Below the pieces are notes generated by a model. It worked only from the letters and a program-made list of their open reading frames with translations. It did not search any database and was not told where the DNA came from. From Massilia sp. PAMC28688 (GTDB lineage: Bacteria; Pseudomonadota; Gammaproteobacteria; Burkholderiales; Burkholderiaceae_D), in the NCBI RefSeq assembly GCF_019443445.1, contig NZ_CP080378.1, positions 2,542,001 to 2,606,000 of the forward strand: a DNA stretch of 64,000 nt. Direction: 5' to 3'. This document shows positions 1 through 8,622 of this stretch, piece after piece. The stretch's first letter is position 1, and every line of letters starts with the position of its first letter. The translations under genes were made by a program, and so were the position numbers.

Positions 1-2
1 CC

Positions 3-2462
3 ACGGTCGCCGGACTGCACCAGCAGCACCGGTATGACCTGATCATCCTCGACCTGCACATGCCCGGCATGAGCGGATTTGACGTGATGGAGGCGCTCAA
101 GCCGATCGAGAGCGAAAGCTACCTGCCGGTGCTGGTGGTGACGGCCGACCCGGACAAGAAGGTGCAGGCGCTGGAAGCGGGCGCGCGCGATTTCGTGAGC
201 AAGCCCTTCGACCCGGTCGAAGTGCTCACCCGCATCCGCAACATGCTGGAAGTGCGCCTGATGCACCGCGACGCCAGGAACTACGGGGCGCTGCTCGAGC
301 AGACCGTGCGCGAACGCACCGCCGAGCTGCAGCGATTTCGCAGCGCCATGGATGCCACCGCCGACGCCATCTTCCTGATCGATACGGCCACCCTGTCGCT
401 GGTGGACGTCAATGACGGTGCCTGCCGCATGCTGGTCTATCCGCGCTGTGAACTGCTGGAGATGGGACCGGTCGCCCTGGGGCTGGCCAGTGCCGATGAA
501 CTGGCGCGCCAGGCCGGGCGTACCGACGACCGGGGCGACCCGCAGCTGATCGACGCGCAGCTGTTGCGGGCCGACCTCGAGACCGTGCCGGTGGAAACCT
601 ACTGGCAGGTGCAGACCGTGGGCGGCGTACGCATGCTCATTGCGGTGGCGCGCGACATCACCGAACGGCTGCAGGCGCTGCAGCGGCTCAAGCACATGGC
701 CAGCTACGACAGCCTGACCGGCCTGCCGAACCGCACCCTGTTCTACCAGACCCTGCGCGACGCCATCGAACTGGCCCAGGACAAGGACTGGCGCATCGCC
801 GTGCTGTTCATCTCACTGGACCGCTTCAAGATAGTCAACGACTCGGTGGGCGCGGCGCTGGGCGACGAACTGCTGCGCCAGTTCAGCACGCGCCTGGTGC
901 AATGCGTGCGCATCCGCGACACGGTGGGGCGCCTGGGCGGCGATGAATTCGGCCTGATCCTGACCATGACGCGCGACCATGAAGACGCGGTCAACGTCGC
1001 CAACGAAGTGCGCGAAGCGCTGCGCGCGCCGTTCGACCTCGAAGGCCAGCAGGCCGGCCTGACCACCTCGATCGGCATTTCCATGTACCCGGACGACGCC
1101 ACCGATCCCGAGACTCTGGTGCGCTACGCCGACACCGCCATGGTGCGGGCCAAGGAAGCGGGGCGCGACGGCTACCGCTTTTTCACCGCCGGCATGAACG
1201 TGCAGGTTCTGGCGCGGCTGGACCTGGAACTGGCCTTGCGCCGCGCGCTCGAGAATAACGAATTCGTGCTGTACTACCAGCCCAAGGTCAACCTCTCCAC
1301 CGGCCGCATTGCCGGGGCCGAAGCGCTGCTGCGCTGGAACCGGCCGGGCTACGGCCTCGTGTTCCCGGCCGAATTCATCCCCGTGATGGAAGAGACGGGG
1401 CTGATCGTGCGGGTGGGGGCGTGGATCATCGACGAAGCGTGCCGCCAGATGGCGCAGTGGCAGAACGAAGGGGTGGGCGAAGTGCGGGTGGCGGTCAATG
1501 TATCGAGCCGCCAGTTTGTCGAGGGCGACCTCGAAGGCGATGTGCGGGCGGCGATTGCGCGCCACCAGGCCGACCCCGCGCTGCTGGAACTGGAACTGAC
1601 CGAAAGCGCTTTGATGACCAACGCCGAGCACACCATTGGCGTGCTCAGCAATATCAAGGCGCTGGGGATCAAGATTGCGATTGACGATTTCGGCACTGGC
1701 TACTCGAGCCTGGCCTACCTCAAGCGCTTCCCGATCGACAAGCTCAAGATCGACATCGCCTTTGTGCGCGACATCACCATCAACCCGGACGACGCGGCCA
1801 TCGCGCTGGCCATCATCAGCATGGCGCACAGCATGAAGATGCGCGTGATTGCCGAAGGCGTGGAGTCGCGCGCGCAGATGGCGTATCTGCGGCGGCACCG
1901 TTGCGACGAGATCCAGGGTTTCCACTTCAGCCGCCCGTTGCCGGCGCGCGAGATGGCCGAAATGGTGATCGCCAACCGCGCCATGCCGTCCGAGCCGGAA
2001 TCGGTGGAAGCGGTGCGCGAGACGCTGCTGCTGGTTGACGACGACGTCAACGTACTATCGGCGCTGCACCGGCTGTTCCGGCGTGACAGTTACCGGGTTC
2101 TGACAGCGCAGTCGCCGGCCGAAGGCTTCGAGCTGCTGGCGCTCAACGAGGTGCAAGTAATCGTGTGCGACCAGCGCATGCCGATCATGAGCGGCACCGA
2201 GTTTCTCAGCAAGGTCAAGGAAATGTATCCGGACACGATCCGCATCATCTTGTCTGGATACACGGGGCTCGAAGCGGTGCTCGACTCCATCAACCGGGGT
2301 GCCATCTACCGCTTCTACACCAAGCCCTGGGACGACACCCAGCTGCGCGACAACATCCGGCTGGCATTCCATCATTACTGGCTTGTCAATGGCGAGCGCG
2401 ACGAACGCCGCAGGATGCGCAGCGGGCTGGCTGGCAACGGCGCCGAACAAATCTCCATCTGA
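3..2462 (+). CDS. Response regulator with REC-PAS-GGDEF-EAL-REC architecture (5' end outside window)
   Basis: The reading frame is open from base 3, so the N-terminus lies outside the window; about 819 residues are visible. The first part is the second half of a receiver domain, with the phosphoacceptor Asp encoded at 51-53 (LDLHMPG) and the conserved Lys in VSKPFDP. A PAS-like segment follows. Next is a GGDEF domain with an intact GGDEF signature (RLGGDEFGL) and an EAL domain with EALLRW, NVSSRQF, DDFGTGYSSL and AEGVES, so both cyclic-di-GMP synthesis and hydrolysis residues look intact. A second complete receiver domain closes the protein, with VDDD, phosphoacceptor Asp in VCDQRMP and Lys in YTKPW. 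It is cytoplasmic with no membrane segment visible. Which enzymatic activity dominates cannot be told from sequence. Confidence 0.92.
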   Translation, partial: TVAGLHQQHRYDLIILDLHMPGMSGFDVMEALKPIESESYLPVLVVTADPDKKVQALEAGARDFVSKPFDPVEVLTRIRNMLEVRLMHRDARNYGALLEQTVRERTAELQRFRSAMDATADAIFLIDTATLSLVDVNDGACRMLVYPRCELLEMGPVALGLASADELARQAGRTDDRGDPQLIDAQLLRADLETVPVETYWQVQTVGGVRMLIAVARDITERLQALQRLKHMASYDSLTGLPNRTLFYQTLRDAIELAQDKDWRIAVLFISLDRFKIVNDSVGAALGDELLRQFSTRLVQCVRIRDTVGRLGGDEFGLILTMTRDHEDAVNVANEVREALRAPFDLEGQQAGLTTSIGISMYPDDATDPETLVRYADTAMVRAKEAGRDGYRFFTAGMNVQVLARLDLELALRRALENNEFVLYYQPKVNLSTGRIAGAEALLRWNRPGYGLVFPAEFIPVMEETGLIVRVGAWIIDEACRQMAQWQNEGVGEVRVAVNVSSRQFVEGDLEGDVRAAIARHQADPALLELELTESALMTNAEHTIGVLSNIKALGIKIAIDDFGTGYSSLAYLKRFPIDKLKIDIAFVRDITINPDDAAIALAIISMAHSMKMRVIAEGVESRAQMAYLRRHRCDEIQGFHFSRPLPAREMAEMVIANRAMPSEPESVEAVRETLLLVDDDVNVLSALHRLFRRDSYRVLTAQSPAEGFELLALNEVQVIVCDQRMPIMSGTEFLSKVKEMYPDTIRIILSGYTGLEAVLDSINRGAIYRFYTKPWDDTQLRDNIRLAFHHYWLVNGERDERRRMRSGLAGNGAEQISI

Positions 2463-2476
2463 CCCCACCCACCCCG

Positions 2477-2680
2477 GGGTCAGACCACTTAATCGGGCTA
2501 AAAACAATGGTTTGCAGTCATTTTCTGGCCGCATCGCAAGGTTTTGGGTAACAACGGCGGATTTAAAGCTCGTCCTATCCTGTTGGTTCCCGTACGTTTC
2601 TCAAGTCATATCAACGGGGCATCGATATGACATGCCTGCGCGCTATTTGTTGCAAAAACTGGTTTTAAGTGGTCTGACCC
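2477..2680. mobile_element. Short non-coding element bounded by a perfect 16-bp inverted repeat (MITE/REP-like)
   Basis: GGGTCAGACCACTTAA at 2477-2492 is repeated as its exact reverse complement at 2665-2680, enclosing about 170 bases that are more AT-rich than the flanks and carry no convincing gene. It sits between the stop of the GGDEF/EAL gene (2462) and the end of convergent thiL (2712). Perfect terminal inverted repeats around a short non-coding interior are typical of a non-autonomous mobile element; GGGTCAGACC-type termini occur repeatedly in genomes of this group, but that is from memory. It may also act as a bidirectional terminator. No target-site duplication was identified. Confidence 0.5.
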
Positions 2681-2711
2681 TGGCGGTAGGAAATTTTTGA
2701 TGGGGTCGTGG

Positions 2712-3677
2712 CTAGCTGGCGAAGTGGTCGAAGCCGGCCACTTTGAGGGTGAGCGCCTTGCCGGCGCTGTCGACCAGCCGCAGCCCGCGCGCCGTTTCCA
2801 TGCGCCCGACGCGCGTGACCGCGGTGCCGGTGCGCAGGCCGGCTTCCTGCACGGCGGCGCGCTGCGCCGGCGCGGCTGTGAAGCACAGCTCGTAGTCGTC
2901 GCCGCCAGCGACGCAGAAGCGCCGCCGCAGGTCGCTGTCCTGCTGCGCCAGCACCGGCCCCGCCGGCAGCGCGTCGGCGTCAAGCGTGGCTCCCAGGCCC
3001 GACGCGCCCAGGATGTGGCGCAAGTCGCCTGCCAGGCCGTCCGAGATGTCAATCGCCGCCCGCGCCAGCTGCCCCTGCGCCAGCGCCTGCCCCAGCGCTA
3101 CCCGCGGCGTCGGCGCGTGCATGCGCGGCGCGGCCTGCGCCAGCGCGGCGTCGCTCAGCCGGTGCTCGTTCCAGTAGTGCGCAAGGGCCAGGCGCGCGTC
3201 GCCCAGCGCCCCGGAGATCCAGATGTCGTCACCGGCCAGCGCAGCATCGCGCCGCAGCGCCTGGCCCGGTGCCAGTTCGCCAAAGACGGTGATGCAGATG
3301 GTGAGCGGACCTTTGGTGGTGTCGCCGCCAATGAGTTCGCAGTCAAATTCATCGGCCAGTGCGAATAGGCCCGAGGCGAATGCTTCAAGCCACACTGGAT
3401 CGGCTGCCGGCAGCGCCAGCGCCAGCGTGAAGCCAAGCGGCCTGGCTCCCATGGCCGCCAGGTCGGACAGATTCACGGCCAGGGATTTGTGTCCGAGCAT
3501 GCGCGCGTCCGCCCCGGCAAAAAAATGTCGGTCTTCGACCAGCATGTCCGAGGAGATGGCCATCTGCTTGCCGGCCGCCGGCGCGATCACGGCGCAGTCG
3601 TCGCCGATGCCAACCACGGCGCGCCCCTGGCGCGCGCGCACAAAGTAGTTTTTGATGAGTTCGAATTCGGAGAGCAT
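2712..3677 (-). CDS. thiL: Thiamine-monophosphate kinase ThiL
   Basis: ThiL phosphorylates thiamine monophosphate to thiamine pyrophosphate with ATP, the last step of cofactor synthesis, in the cytoplasm. The 321-residue protein has the usual family length and the AIRS-type N-terminal features: FELIKNYF near the start, VGIGDDCAVI (Mg/ATP-binding Asp pair), SSDMLVEDRHF, and a GGDTTKGPL segment. The frame is open 132 bases upstream of the chosen start, but the family begins at the MLSEFELIK methionine, giving the start at 3677; the upstream extension is low-complexity Arg/Ala sequence. The gene stands alone, convergent with the GGDEF/EAL gene and divergent from maeB. Confidence 0.92.
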   Translation of the reverse strand: MLSEFELIKNYFVRARQGRAVVGIGDDCAVIAPAAGKQMAISSDMLVEDRHFFAGADARMLGHKSLAVNLSDLAAMGARPLGFTLALALPAADPVWLEAFASGLFALADEFDCELIGGDTTKGPLTICITVFGELAPGQALRRDAALAGDDIWISGALGDARLALAHYWNEHRLSDAALAQAAPRMHAPTPRVALGQALAQGQLARAAIDISDGLAGDLRHILGASGLGATLDADALPAGPVLAQQDSDLRRRFCVAGGDDYELCFTAAPAQRAAVQEAGLRTGTAVTRVGRMETARGLRLVDSAGKALTLKVAGFDHFAS

Positions 3678-4069
3678 GGCATATTGTACGTTGACCTCGC
3701 CTGCGGGGCGAGTCCCGGCTCTTCGGCCAGCAGCATCTTTGCCGCGCCCAAGCGCTGCGCCCCGCCAGCCGGCCGCCGCCCCTGCACCTGGGACACGCCG
3801 GCACGCCATTCACGCAAGGGATGCAGGCCGCGCCGCGGTCGGCTTGCTCCTGGACGGACCCGGACCGTCATTCCGGCCGCCCGCGCCAGGTGCCGCTGCC
3901 GCGCCGATGGCCTCGCCAGTTTGCGAGCATACCGGCAATGCCTTGGCCTGCCACGTGCCCGGCGCTTCGCCGGCGATGGCGCCTTCCCGGTTTTCGGACC
4001 ATTTAAAATACGCTTTGGCACGGTCTGCTAAAATCGACGATCCCCCAGTAACAGGAAGGCCGCACCAGC
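3678..4069. other. Intergenic region between divergent thiL and maeB
   Basis: About 390 bases separate the two divergent starts. The first 280 bases are very GC-rich with several overlapping long frames that look like compositional shadows. Only the last 80 bases become AT-rich (ATTTAAAATA at 4001-4010, TAAAAT at 4029-4034), where the maeB promoter presumably lies, but no well-spaced -35/-10 pair stands out. AGGAAGG just before 4070 is a plausible ribosome binding site for maeB. Confidence 0.5.
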
Positions 4070-6382
4070 ATGGATTCGTCCCCGGAAAAGAAAGAAGAAC
4101 GCCGTCAAACCCTGCGCCAGGCCGCGCTCGAGTATCACGAGATTCCGCGCCCCGGCAAGATCAGCGTCACCCCCACCAAGCAATTGCTCAACCAGCGCGA
4201 CCTGGCCCTGGCGTATTCGCCGGGCGTGGCGGCGCCGTGCGAGGAGATCGTGAAGGATCCGCAGGCAGCCTACAAGTACACGGCGCGCGGCAATCTGGTG
4301 GCGGTCATTACCAACGGTACGGCAGTACTGGGGCTGGGTAATATCGGGGCGCTCGCGTCCAAGCCTGTCATGGAAGGCAAGGGCGTCCTGTTCAAGAAAT
4401 TCGCTGGCATCGATGTCTTCGATATCGAGATCAATGAGCAGGATCCGGACAAGCTGGTCGACATCATCGCCTCGCTCGAGCCAACCTTTGGCGGCATCAA
4501 CCTGGAAGACATCAAGGCGCCGGAGTGCTTCTACATCGAGCGCCAGCTGCGCAGCCGCATGAAGATCCCGGTCTTCCACGATGACCAGCATGGCACCGCG
4601 ATCATCGTCGGGGCAGCCATCATCAATGGCATCAAGGTGGTGGGCAAGGATATGCGCGAGTGTAAGCTGGTGGTGTCGGGCGCCGGTGCGGCCGCCCTGG
4701 CCTGCCTGGAGCTGATCGTGGATCTGGGCTTCCCGATCGAAAACATCTTCGTCACTGACCTTGCCGGCGTGGTGTACAAGGGCCGCCCCGAGCTGATGGA
4801 CCCGGACAAGGAGCGCTTTGCCCAGGATACGCCGCTGCGCACCCTGGCCGAGGTGATGCCCGGCGCCGATATTTTCCTGGGCCTGTCCGCCGGCGGCGTG
4901 CTCAAACAGGAGATGGTCAGCCAGATGGCGCCCAATCCGCTGATCCTGGCGCTGGCCAATCCGACCCCGGAAATCCTGCCCGAGGAAGTCAAGGCGGTGC
5001 GCGGCGACGCGGTGATTGCCACCGGCCGCTCGGACTATCCGAACCAGGTCAACAATGTCCTGTGCTTCCCCTACATTTTCCGTGGCGCGCTCGATTGCGG
5101 CGCCACCACCATCACGCGCGAAATGGAAATCGCGGTGGTGCACGCCATTGCCGAACTGGCGCACGCCGAGCAGTCGGACGTGGTGGCGACCACCTACGGC
5201 ATCAGCAACCTGTCGTTCGGCCCGGAATACCTGATCCCGATGCCGTTCGACCCGCGCCTGTTGATGCACATCGCGCCGGCAGTGGCACGCGCGGCCGAAC
5301 TGTCGGGGGTGGCCACGCGTCCCATCGCCGATCTCCAGGCCTACGCGGCGAGCCTGCAGCAGTTCGTGTACCGCAGCGGCACCTTCATGAAGCCGCTGTT
5401 TGCAGTGGCCAAGGCGGCGCCGCCCGAGATGAAGCGCATCGTCTACGCCGAGGGTGAAGAGGAGCGCGTGCTGCGCGCAGTGCAGGTGGTGGTGGACGAG
5501 AAGCTGGCGCGCCCGATCCTGGTGGGCCGCCCGAGCGTGCTGGAACAGCGCATCACCAGGTTCGGCCTGCGCATCCGCGAGGGCGAGCACTTCGACGTCA
5601 TCAATCCGGACCGCGAAGAGCGCTACCGCGACTACTGGCAGACCTATTACGAGATGACGTGCCGCAAAGGCGTGACCCAGGAATACGCCAAGCTGGAAAT
5701 GCGCCGCCGCCACAGCCTGATCGGCGCCATGATGATCCACAAGGGCGACGCCGATGGCATGATCTGCGGTACCTTCGGCACCACCATGCTGCATCTGCAT
5801 TACATCGACCAGGTGCTGGGCCGGCGCGCCGGCGCCAACGTGTACGCGGCGATGAATTTCCTGATCCTGCCGGAGCGCCAGATGGCACTGGTGGATACCC
5901 ACGTCAACGAAAATCCCACCGCCGAGCAGCTGGCCGAAATCACCATCATGGCCGCCGACGAGATGAGCCGCTTTGGCCTGATCCCGCGCGCGGCCCTGCT
6001 GTCGCACTCCAATTTCGGATCGGCCAACAGCGAGTCGGCCAAAAAGATGCGCGCGGCCCTGGCCCTGGTGCAGCAGCAAAAGCCGGATCTGGAAGTCGAT
6101 GGCGAGATGCACGGCGACGTGGCGCTCGACAGCAAGCTGCGCATGGCCCTGATGCCGCAGTCGACCCTGCAGGGCGATGCCAATTTGCTGGTGATGCCGA
6201 ATATCGACAGCGCCAATATTGCCTACAACCTCATCAAGACGGCGGCCGGCAATGGCATTGCCATCGGCCCCGTCCTGCTGGGCTGCGCCCGCCCGGTCCA
6301 TATCCTCACGCCATCGGCCACCGTGCGCCGCATCGTCAACATGACGGCCCTGTGCGTGGTCGACGCCGTGTCGGAGCGCTAG
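4070..6382 (+). CDS. maeB: NADP-dependent malic enzyme (MaeB type, with phosphotransacetylase-like C-terminal domain)
   Basis: The enzyme oxidatively decarboxylates malate to pyruvate with NADP, feeding gluconeogenesis and NADPH supply. The 770-residue protein matches the MaeB class. Residues 1-430 hold the malic enzyme domain ([11 protein letters not shown], the Lys-containing [24 protein letters not shown], Rossmann [11 protein letters not shown], and LANPTPE near the end of the catalytic half). Residues from about 440 onward form the phosphate acetyl/butyryl transferase-like domain that usually regulates the enzyme through acetyl-CoA. It is monocistronic and is followed by a 28-base palindrome. 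A long opposite-strand frame across this gene is a shadow. Confidence 0.95.
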   Translation: MDSSPEKKEERRQTLRQAALEYHEIPRPGKISVTPTKQLLNQRDLALAYSPGVAAPCEEIVKDPQAAYKYTARGNLVAVITNGTAVLGLGNIGALASKPVMEGKGVLFKKFAGIDVFDIEINEQDPDKLVDIIASLEPTFGGINLEDIKAPECFYIERQLRSRMKIPVFHDDQHGTAIIVGAAIINGIKVVGKDMRECKLVVSGAGAAALACLELIVDLGFPIENIFVTDLAGVVYKGRPELMDPDKERFAQDTPLRTLAEVMPGADIFLGLSAGGVLKQEMVSQMAPNPLILALANPTPEILPEEVKAVRGDAVIATGRSDYPNQVNNVLCFPYIFRGALDCGATTITREMEIAVVHAIAELAHAEQSDVVATTYGISNLSFGPEYLIPMPFDPRLLMHIAPAVARAAELSGVATRPIADLQAYAASLQQFVYRSGTFMKPLFAVAKAAPPEMKRIVYAEGEEERVLRAVQVVVDEKLARPILVGRPSVLEQRITRFGLRIREGEHFDVINPDREERYRDYWQTYYEMTCRKGVTQEYAKLEMRRRHSLIGAMMIHKGDADGMICGTFGTTMLHLHYIDQVLGRRAGANVYAAMNFLILPERQMALVDTHVNENPTAEQLAEITIMAADEMSRFGLIPRAALLSHSNFGSANSESAKKMRAALALVQQQKPDLEVDGEMHGDVALDSKLRMALMPQSTLQGDANLLVMPNIDSANIAYNLIKTAAGNGIAIGPVLLGCARPVHILTPSATVRRIVNMTALCVVDAVSER

Positions 6383-6391
6383 ACGTTACCC

Positions 6392-6419
6392 GGGAAAAGG
6401 GGCAGCTGCTCCTTTTCCC
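6392..6419 (+). terminator. 28-base near-perfect palindrome after maeB, probable terminator
   Basis: GGGAAAAGG (6392-6400) and CCTTTTCCC (6411-6419) pair around GGCAGCTGCT, giving a long stable stem ten bases after the maeB stop codon. There is no uninterrupted T run afterwards, so it may be a weak terminator or an mRNA-stabilising 3' hairpin. Confidence 0.55.
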
Positions 6420-6579
6420 TCTCTGCATCCACTTTGCCGCAGCTTGCTGAAATGGCATGCCGTCCCCGTCCGGTGCCATGCTTATGCGCTTGACAAGGCA
6501 CGCCACGGATGCACGCGCTGCGGTTGCAGCGACCTGAGCCTAGCTGCTATTCTGGCAGTGGAACAGCTTGAGGCGCACC

Positions 6580-7323
6580 ATGGCTACACGAACAGCTTTA
6601 CTCGCATCACTCCTGGCCGCCCTCCACGCCGGCGCCGCTGCACAGGCGCAGCTGCTGCATATCGCCACCGAAAATTCGCCCCCCACCAGCATGCTGGACA
6701 ACGGGCGCGTGGTGGGCATTGCCACCGACAAGGTGCGGGAAGCCATGCAGCGCGCAGCCATCGATTACACGCTGGAAGTGCTGCCCTGGAAGCGGGCCTA
6801 CAGCATCGCGCTCACGCGCGCCAATGGCTGCGTCTACTCCACCACCCGCACGCCCGAGCGCGAGCACCTGTTCAAATGGGCCGGTCCCACCGACGAGGGC
6901 GACTGGGTGCTGATGGGCCGGGCCGACCGCAGCTACCAGCTGCGGACGCTGGAAGACGCGCGCAAGCTGCGCATCGGCACCTATGGCGGCGACGCCCGCG
7001 ATTCCTTCCTGCGCTCGCGCGGCTTTTTGGTGGACCCGGCGCCCAATGACCTGAGCAATCCGCAAAAGCTGCTGCTTGGCCGGATCGACCTGTGGGCGGT
7101 GGGCTTGCGGCGCGACAGCCCGGCGCTGGGCAACAGCGGCTGGGCCGGACGCATCGTGCCGGTATTTACCTTCAACCGCGTCAAGCTGTACCTGGCCTGT
7201 AACCGCGCGGTGCCCGATACCACCATTGCACGGCTCAATGCCGCCTTCGAGGCCATGCAGCGCGACGGGACGGCGCGCCGCCTGGACCGCAAATACGATG
7301 ACTGGATGGCGCCCAAGCCCTGA
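6580..7323 (+). CDS. Periplasmic substrate-binding protein, family 3 (PBP2-like)
   Basis: The 247-residue protein starts with a clear Sec signal peptide (LLASLLAALHAGAAAQAQ) followed by a family 3 solute-binding fold: IATENSPPTSMLDNGRVVGI near the N-terminus, a central PWKRAY segment and FEAMQRDGTARRL close to the C-terminus. Such proteins bind amino acids or related small molecules, but no permease or ATPase gene is adjacent, so this belongs to the stand-alone YckB/ArtJ-like periplasmic binders whose ligands are usually unknown. The ATG at 6580 is preceded by GAGG at a good distance; a TTG twelve bases upstream in frame is less likely. It is convergent with the RlmN-like gene, ending 15 bases from it. 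Confidence 0.8.
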   Translation: MATRTALLASLLAALHAGAAAQAQLLHIATENSPPTSMLDNGRVVGIATDKVREAMQRAAIDYTLEVLPWKRAYSIALTRANGCVYSTTRTPEREHLFKWAGPTDEGDWVLMGRADRSYQLRTLEDARKLRIGTYGGDARDSFLRSRGFLVDPAPNDLSNPQKLLLGRIDLWAVGLRRDSPALGNSGWAGRIVPVFTFNRVKLYLACNRAVPDTTIARLNAAFEAMQRDGTARRLDRKYDDWMAPKP

Positions 7324-7338
7324 CACCGGGGCGGCGCG

Positions 7339-8370
7339 TCAGGACGCCGGCCGGATGGGAATGCTGCGCGCAGGCCGCTCTGCCCGGGCCCGCAGCTGGC
7401 CGCAGCCGCCATCGACATCCTGCCCCGCCGAATCGCGCAGCTTGGTCAGGATGCCGCGTGCGTGCAGCCGTTCGGCGATGGCGCGCGCCTTGTCCCAGCT
7501 TGGCCGCTGGAAGTCGAGGCCGGGGATGGTGTTGTAGGGAATCATGTTGAGGACGGCGTATTTGCCCTTGAGCAGGCGCACGATGCCATCGAGCTCGTCG
7601 TCGCCATCGTTGATGCCGTCGAGCAGGGTCCACTGGTACTGGATCGGGTAGGACGTCAGGCGCGCATAGGTCTCGCCCAGTGCCACCAGCTCGTCGGGCG
7701 TCAGGCGCGGGGCGCGGGGGAGCAGGCGCTCGCGCAGCCCGGCCCGGGTGGTATGCAGCGACAGCGCCAGCGCCGGCCTTACCTTGCCCTGCGCCAGACG
7801 CGCGAACACACGGGGGTCACCGACGGTGGAGAACACGATATTCTTGTGGCCCAGCTTGCCTTCCGTGCCCAGCAGGTCGATGGCTTCCATCACATTGTCG
7901 AGGTTGTGGGCCGGCTCGCCCATGCCCATGAACACCACTTTCTTGACCGGCCGCAGGGTGCGCGCCAGCACCACCTGGGCCACGATTTCGCCGCTGGTGA
8001 CCTGGCGCACCAGGCCGCCTTGTCCCGTCATGCAGAACTGGCAGCCCACGGCGCAGCCGACCTGGCTCGACACGCACACCCCGTCGCGCGGCAGCAGCAC
8101 GCTTTCCACGGTCTGGCCGTCGGCCAGGCCCACCAGCAGGCGGGCCGAGCCGTCCGCGCCCGGGTGGGTCGATACCAGCGTGGCCATGGCGGCCAGCTCG
8201 GCGTCGATCTGCGGCAGCGCGTCCCTGACAGGGCGCGGCAGGAAATCCCGGGCCCGGCGGCGGCCCTGGTCGTGCGGCTGGGCCTGCACCCAGTCGCGCA
8301 GCACGCGCTGCTCGTGCAGGGGCAGGGCACCGAGGGCGCGCAGGCGCTGGCGCAGGAGGTCGAGTTGCAT
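7339..8370 (-). CDS. RlmN/Cfr-family radical SAM RNA methyltransferase (probable paralogue of RlmN)
   Basis: Members of this family methylate C2 or C8 of adenosine in 23S rRNA (RlmN also acts on tRNA), using an iron-sulfur cluster and two cysteines. The 343-residue protein has the cluster motif C106-x3-C110-x2-C113 within CVSSQVGCAVGCQFC, the FMGMGEPAHN motif, LSLHTTRAGLRERLLP, the DGINDGDDEL segment and a C-terminal GGCGQLR whose Cys would form the transient methyl-Cys/RNA adduct. It is shorter at the N-terminus than the usual RlmN of about 380 residues and departs from the usual D-[IV]-DAACGQL ending, so I treat it as a second family member rather than rlmN itself. The substrate is uncertain. 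Confidence 0.82.
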   Translation of the reverse strand: MQLDLLRQRLRALGALPLHEQRVLRDWVQAQPHDQGRRRARDFLPRPVRDALPQIDAELAAMATLVSTHPGADGSARLLVGLADGQTVESVLLPRDGVCVSSQVGCAVGCQFCMTGQGGLVRQVTSGEIVAQVVLARTLRPVKKVVFMGMGEPAHNLDNVMEAIDLLGTEGKLGHKNIVFSTVGDPRVFARLAQGKVRPALALSLHTTRAGLRERLLPRAPRLTPDELVALGETYARLTSYPIQYQWTLLDGINDGDDELDGIVRLLKGKYAVLNMIPYNTIPGLDFQRPSWDKARAIAERLHARGILTKLRDSAGQDVDGGCGQLRARAERPARSIPIRPAS

Positions 8371-8521
8371 ACGAAGGAGGGAGTTGACAGGCCCGCCATT
8401 CTACACGCAGCGCTTGCGCCTCATGCGTGGCTGCCGCATGGGAAATTGTGGCGTTTTTACCACCATTTCGTCGATCTGCGGCGCTTGTAAATACCACGCT
8501 TTCCAGCGCCGGGCCGATACG

Positions 8522-8565
8522 CTACATTCCTTCAAGGCCTGGCGTAATGTAGGGATGCGCCAGGC
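8522..8565. promoter_or_regulatory. Nested inverted repeats upstream of mtoX, possible operator
   Basis: Two interleaved inverted repeats lie 60-100 bases before the mtoX start: CTACATT (8522-8528) with AATGTAG (8546-8552), and GCCTGGCG (8537-8544) with CGCCAGGC (8558-8565). The arms overlap so that only one hairpin could form at a time. This could be an operator or a 5' UTR switch; no -35/-10 pair is convincing nearby. Confidence 0.3.
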
Positions 8566-8622
8566 TGCACCAGCTGCACAAGAGCGTCCGACCACCACGC
8601 CCAATCTTCTGGAGACAACGCC

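Noticed and set aside
4028..6301. 757-residue open frame antisense to maeB
   Set aside because: It lies entirely opposite a conserved enzyme gene, is rich in His/Arg/Gln as expected from reverse reading of GC-rich codons, and resembles no family.
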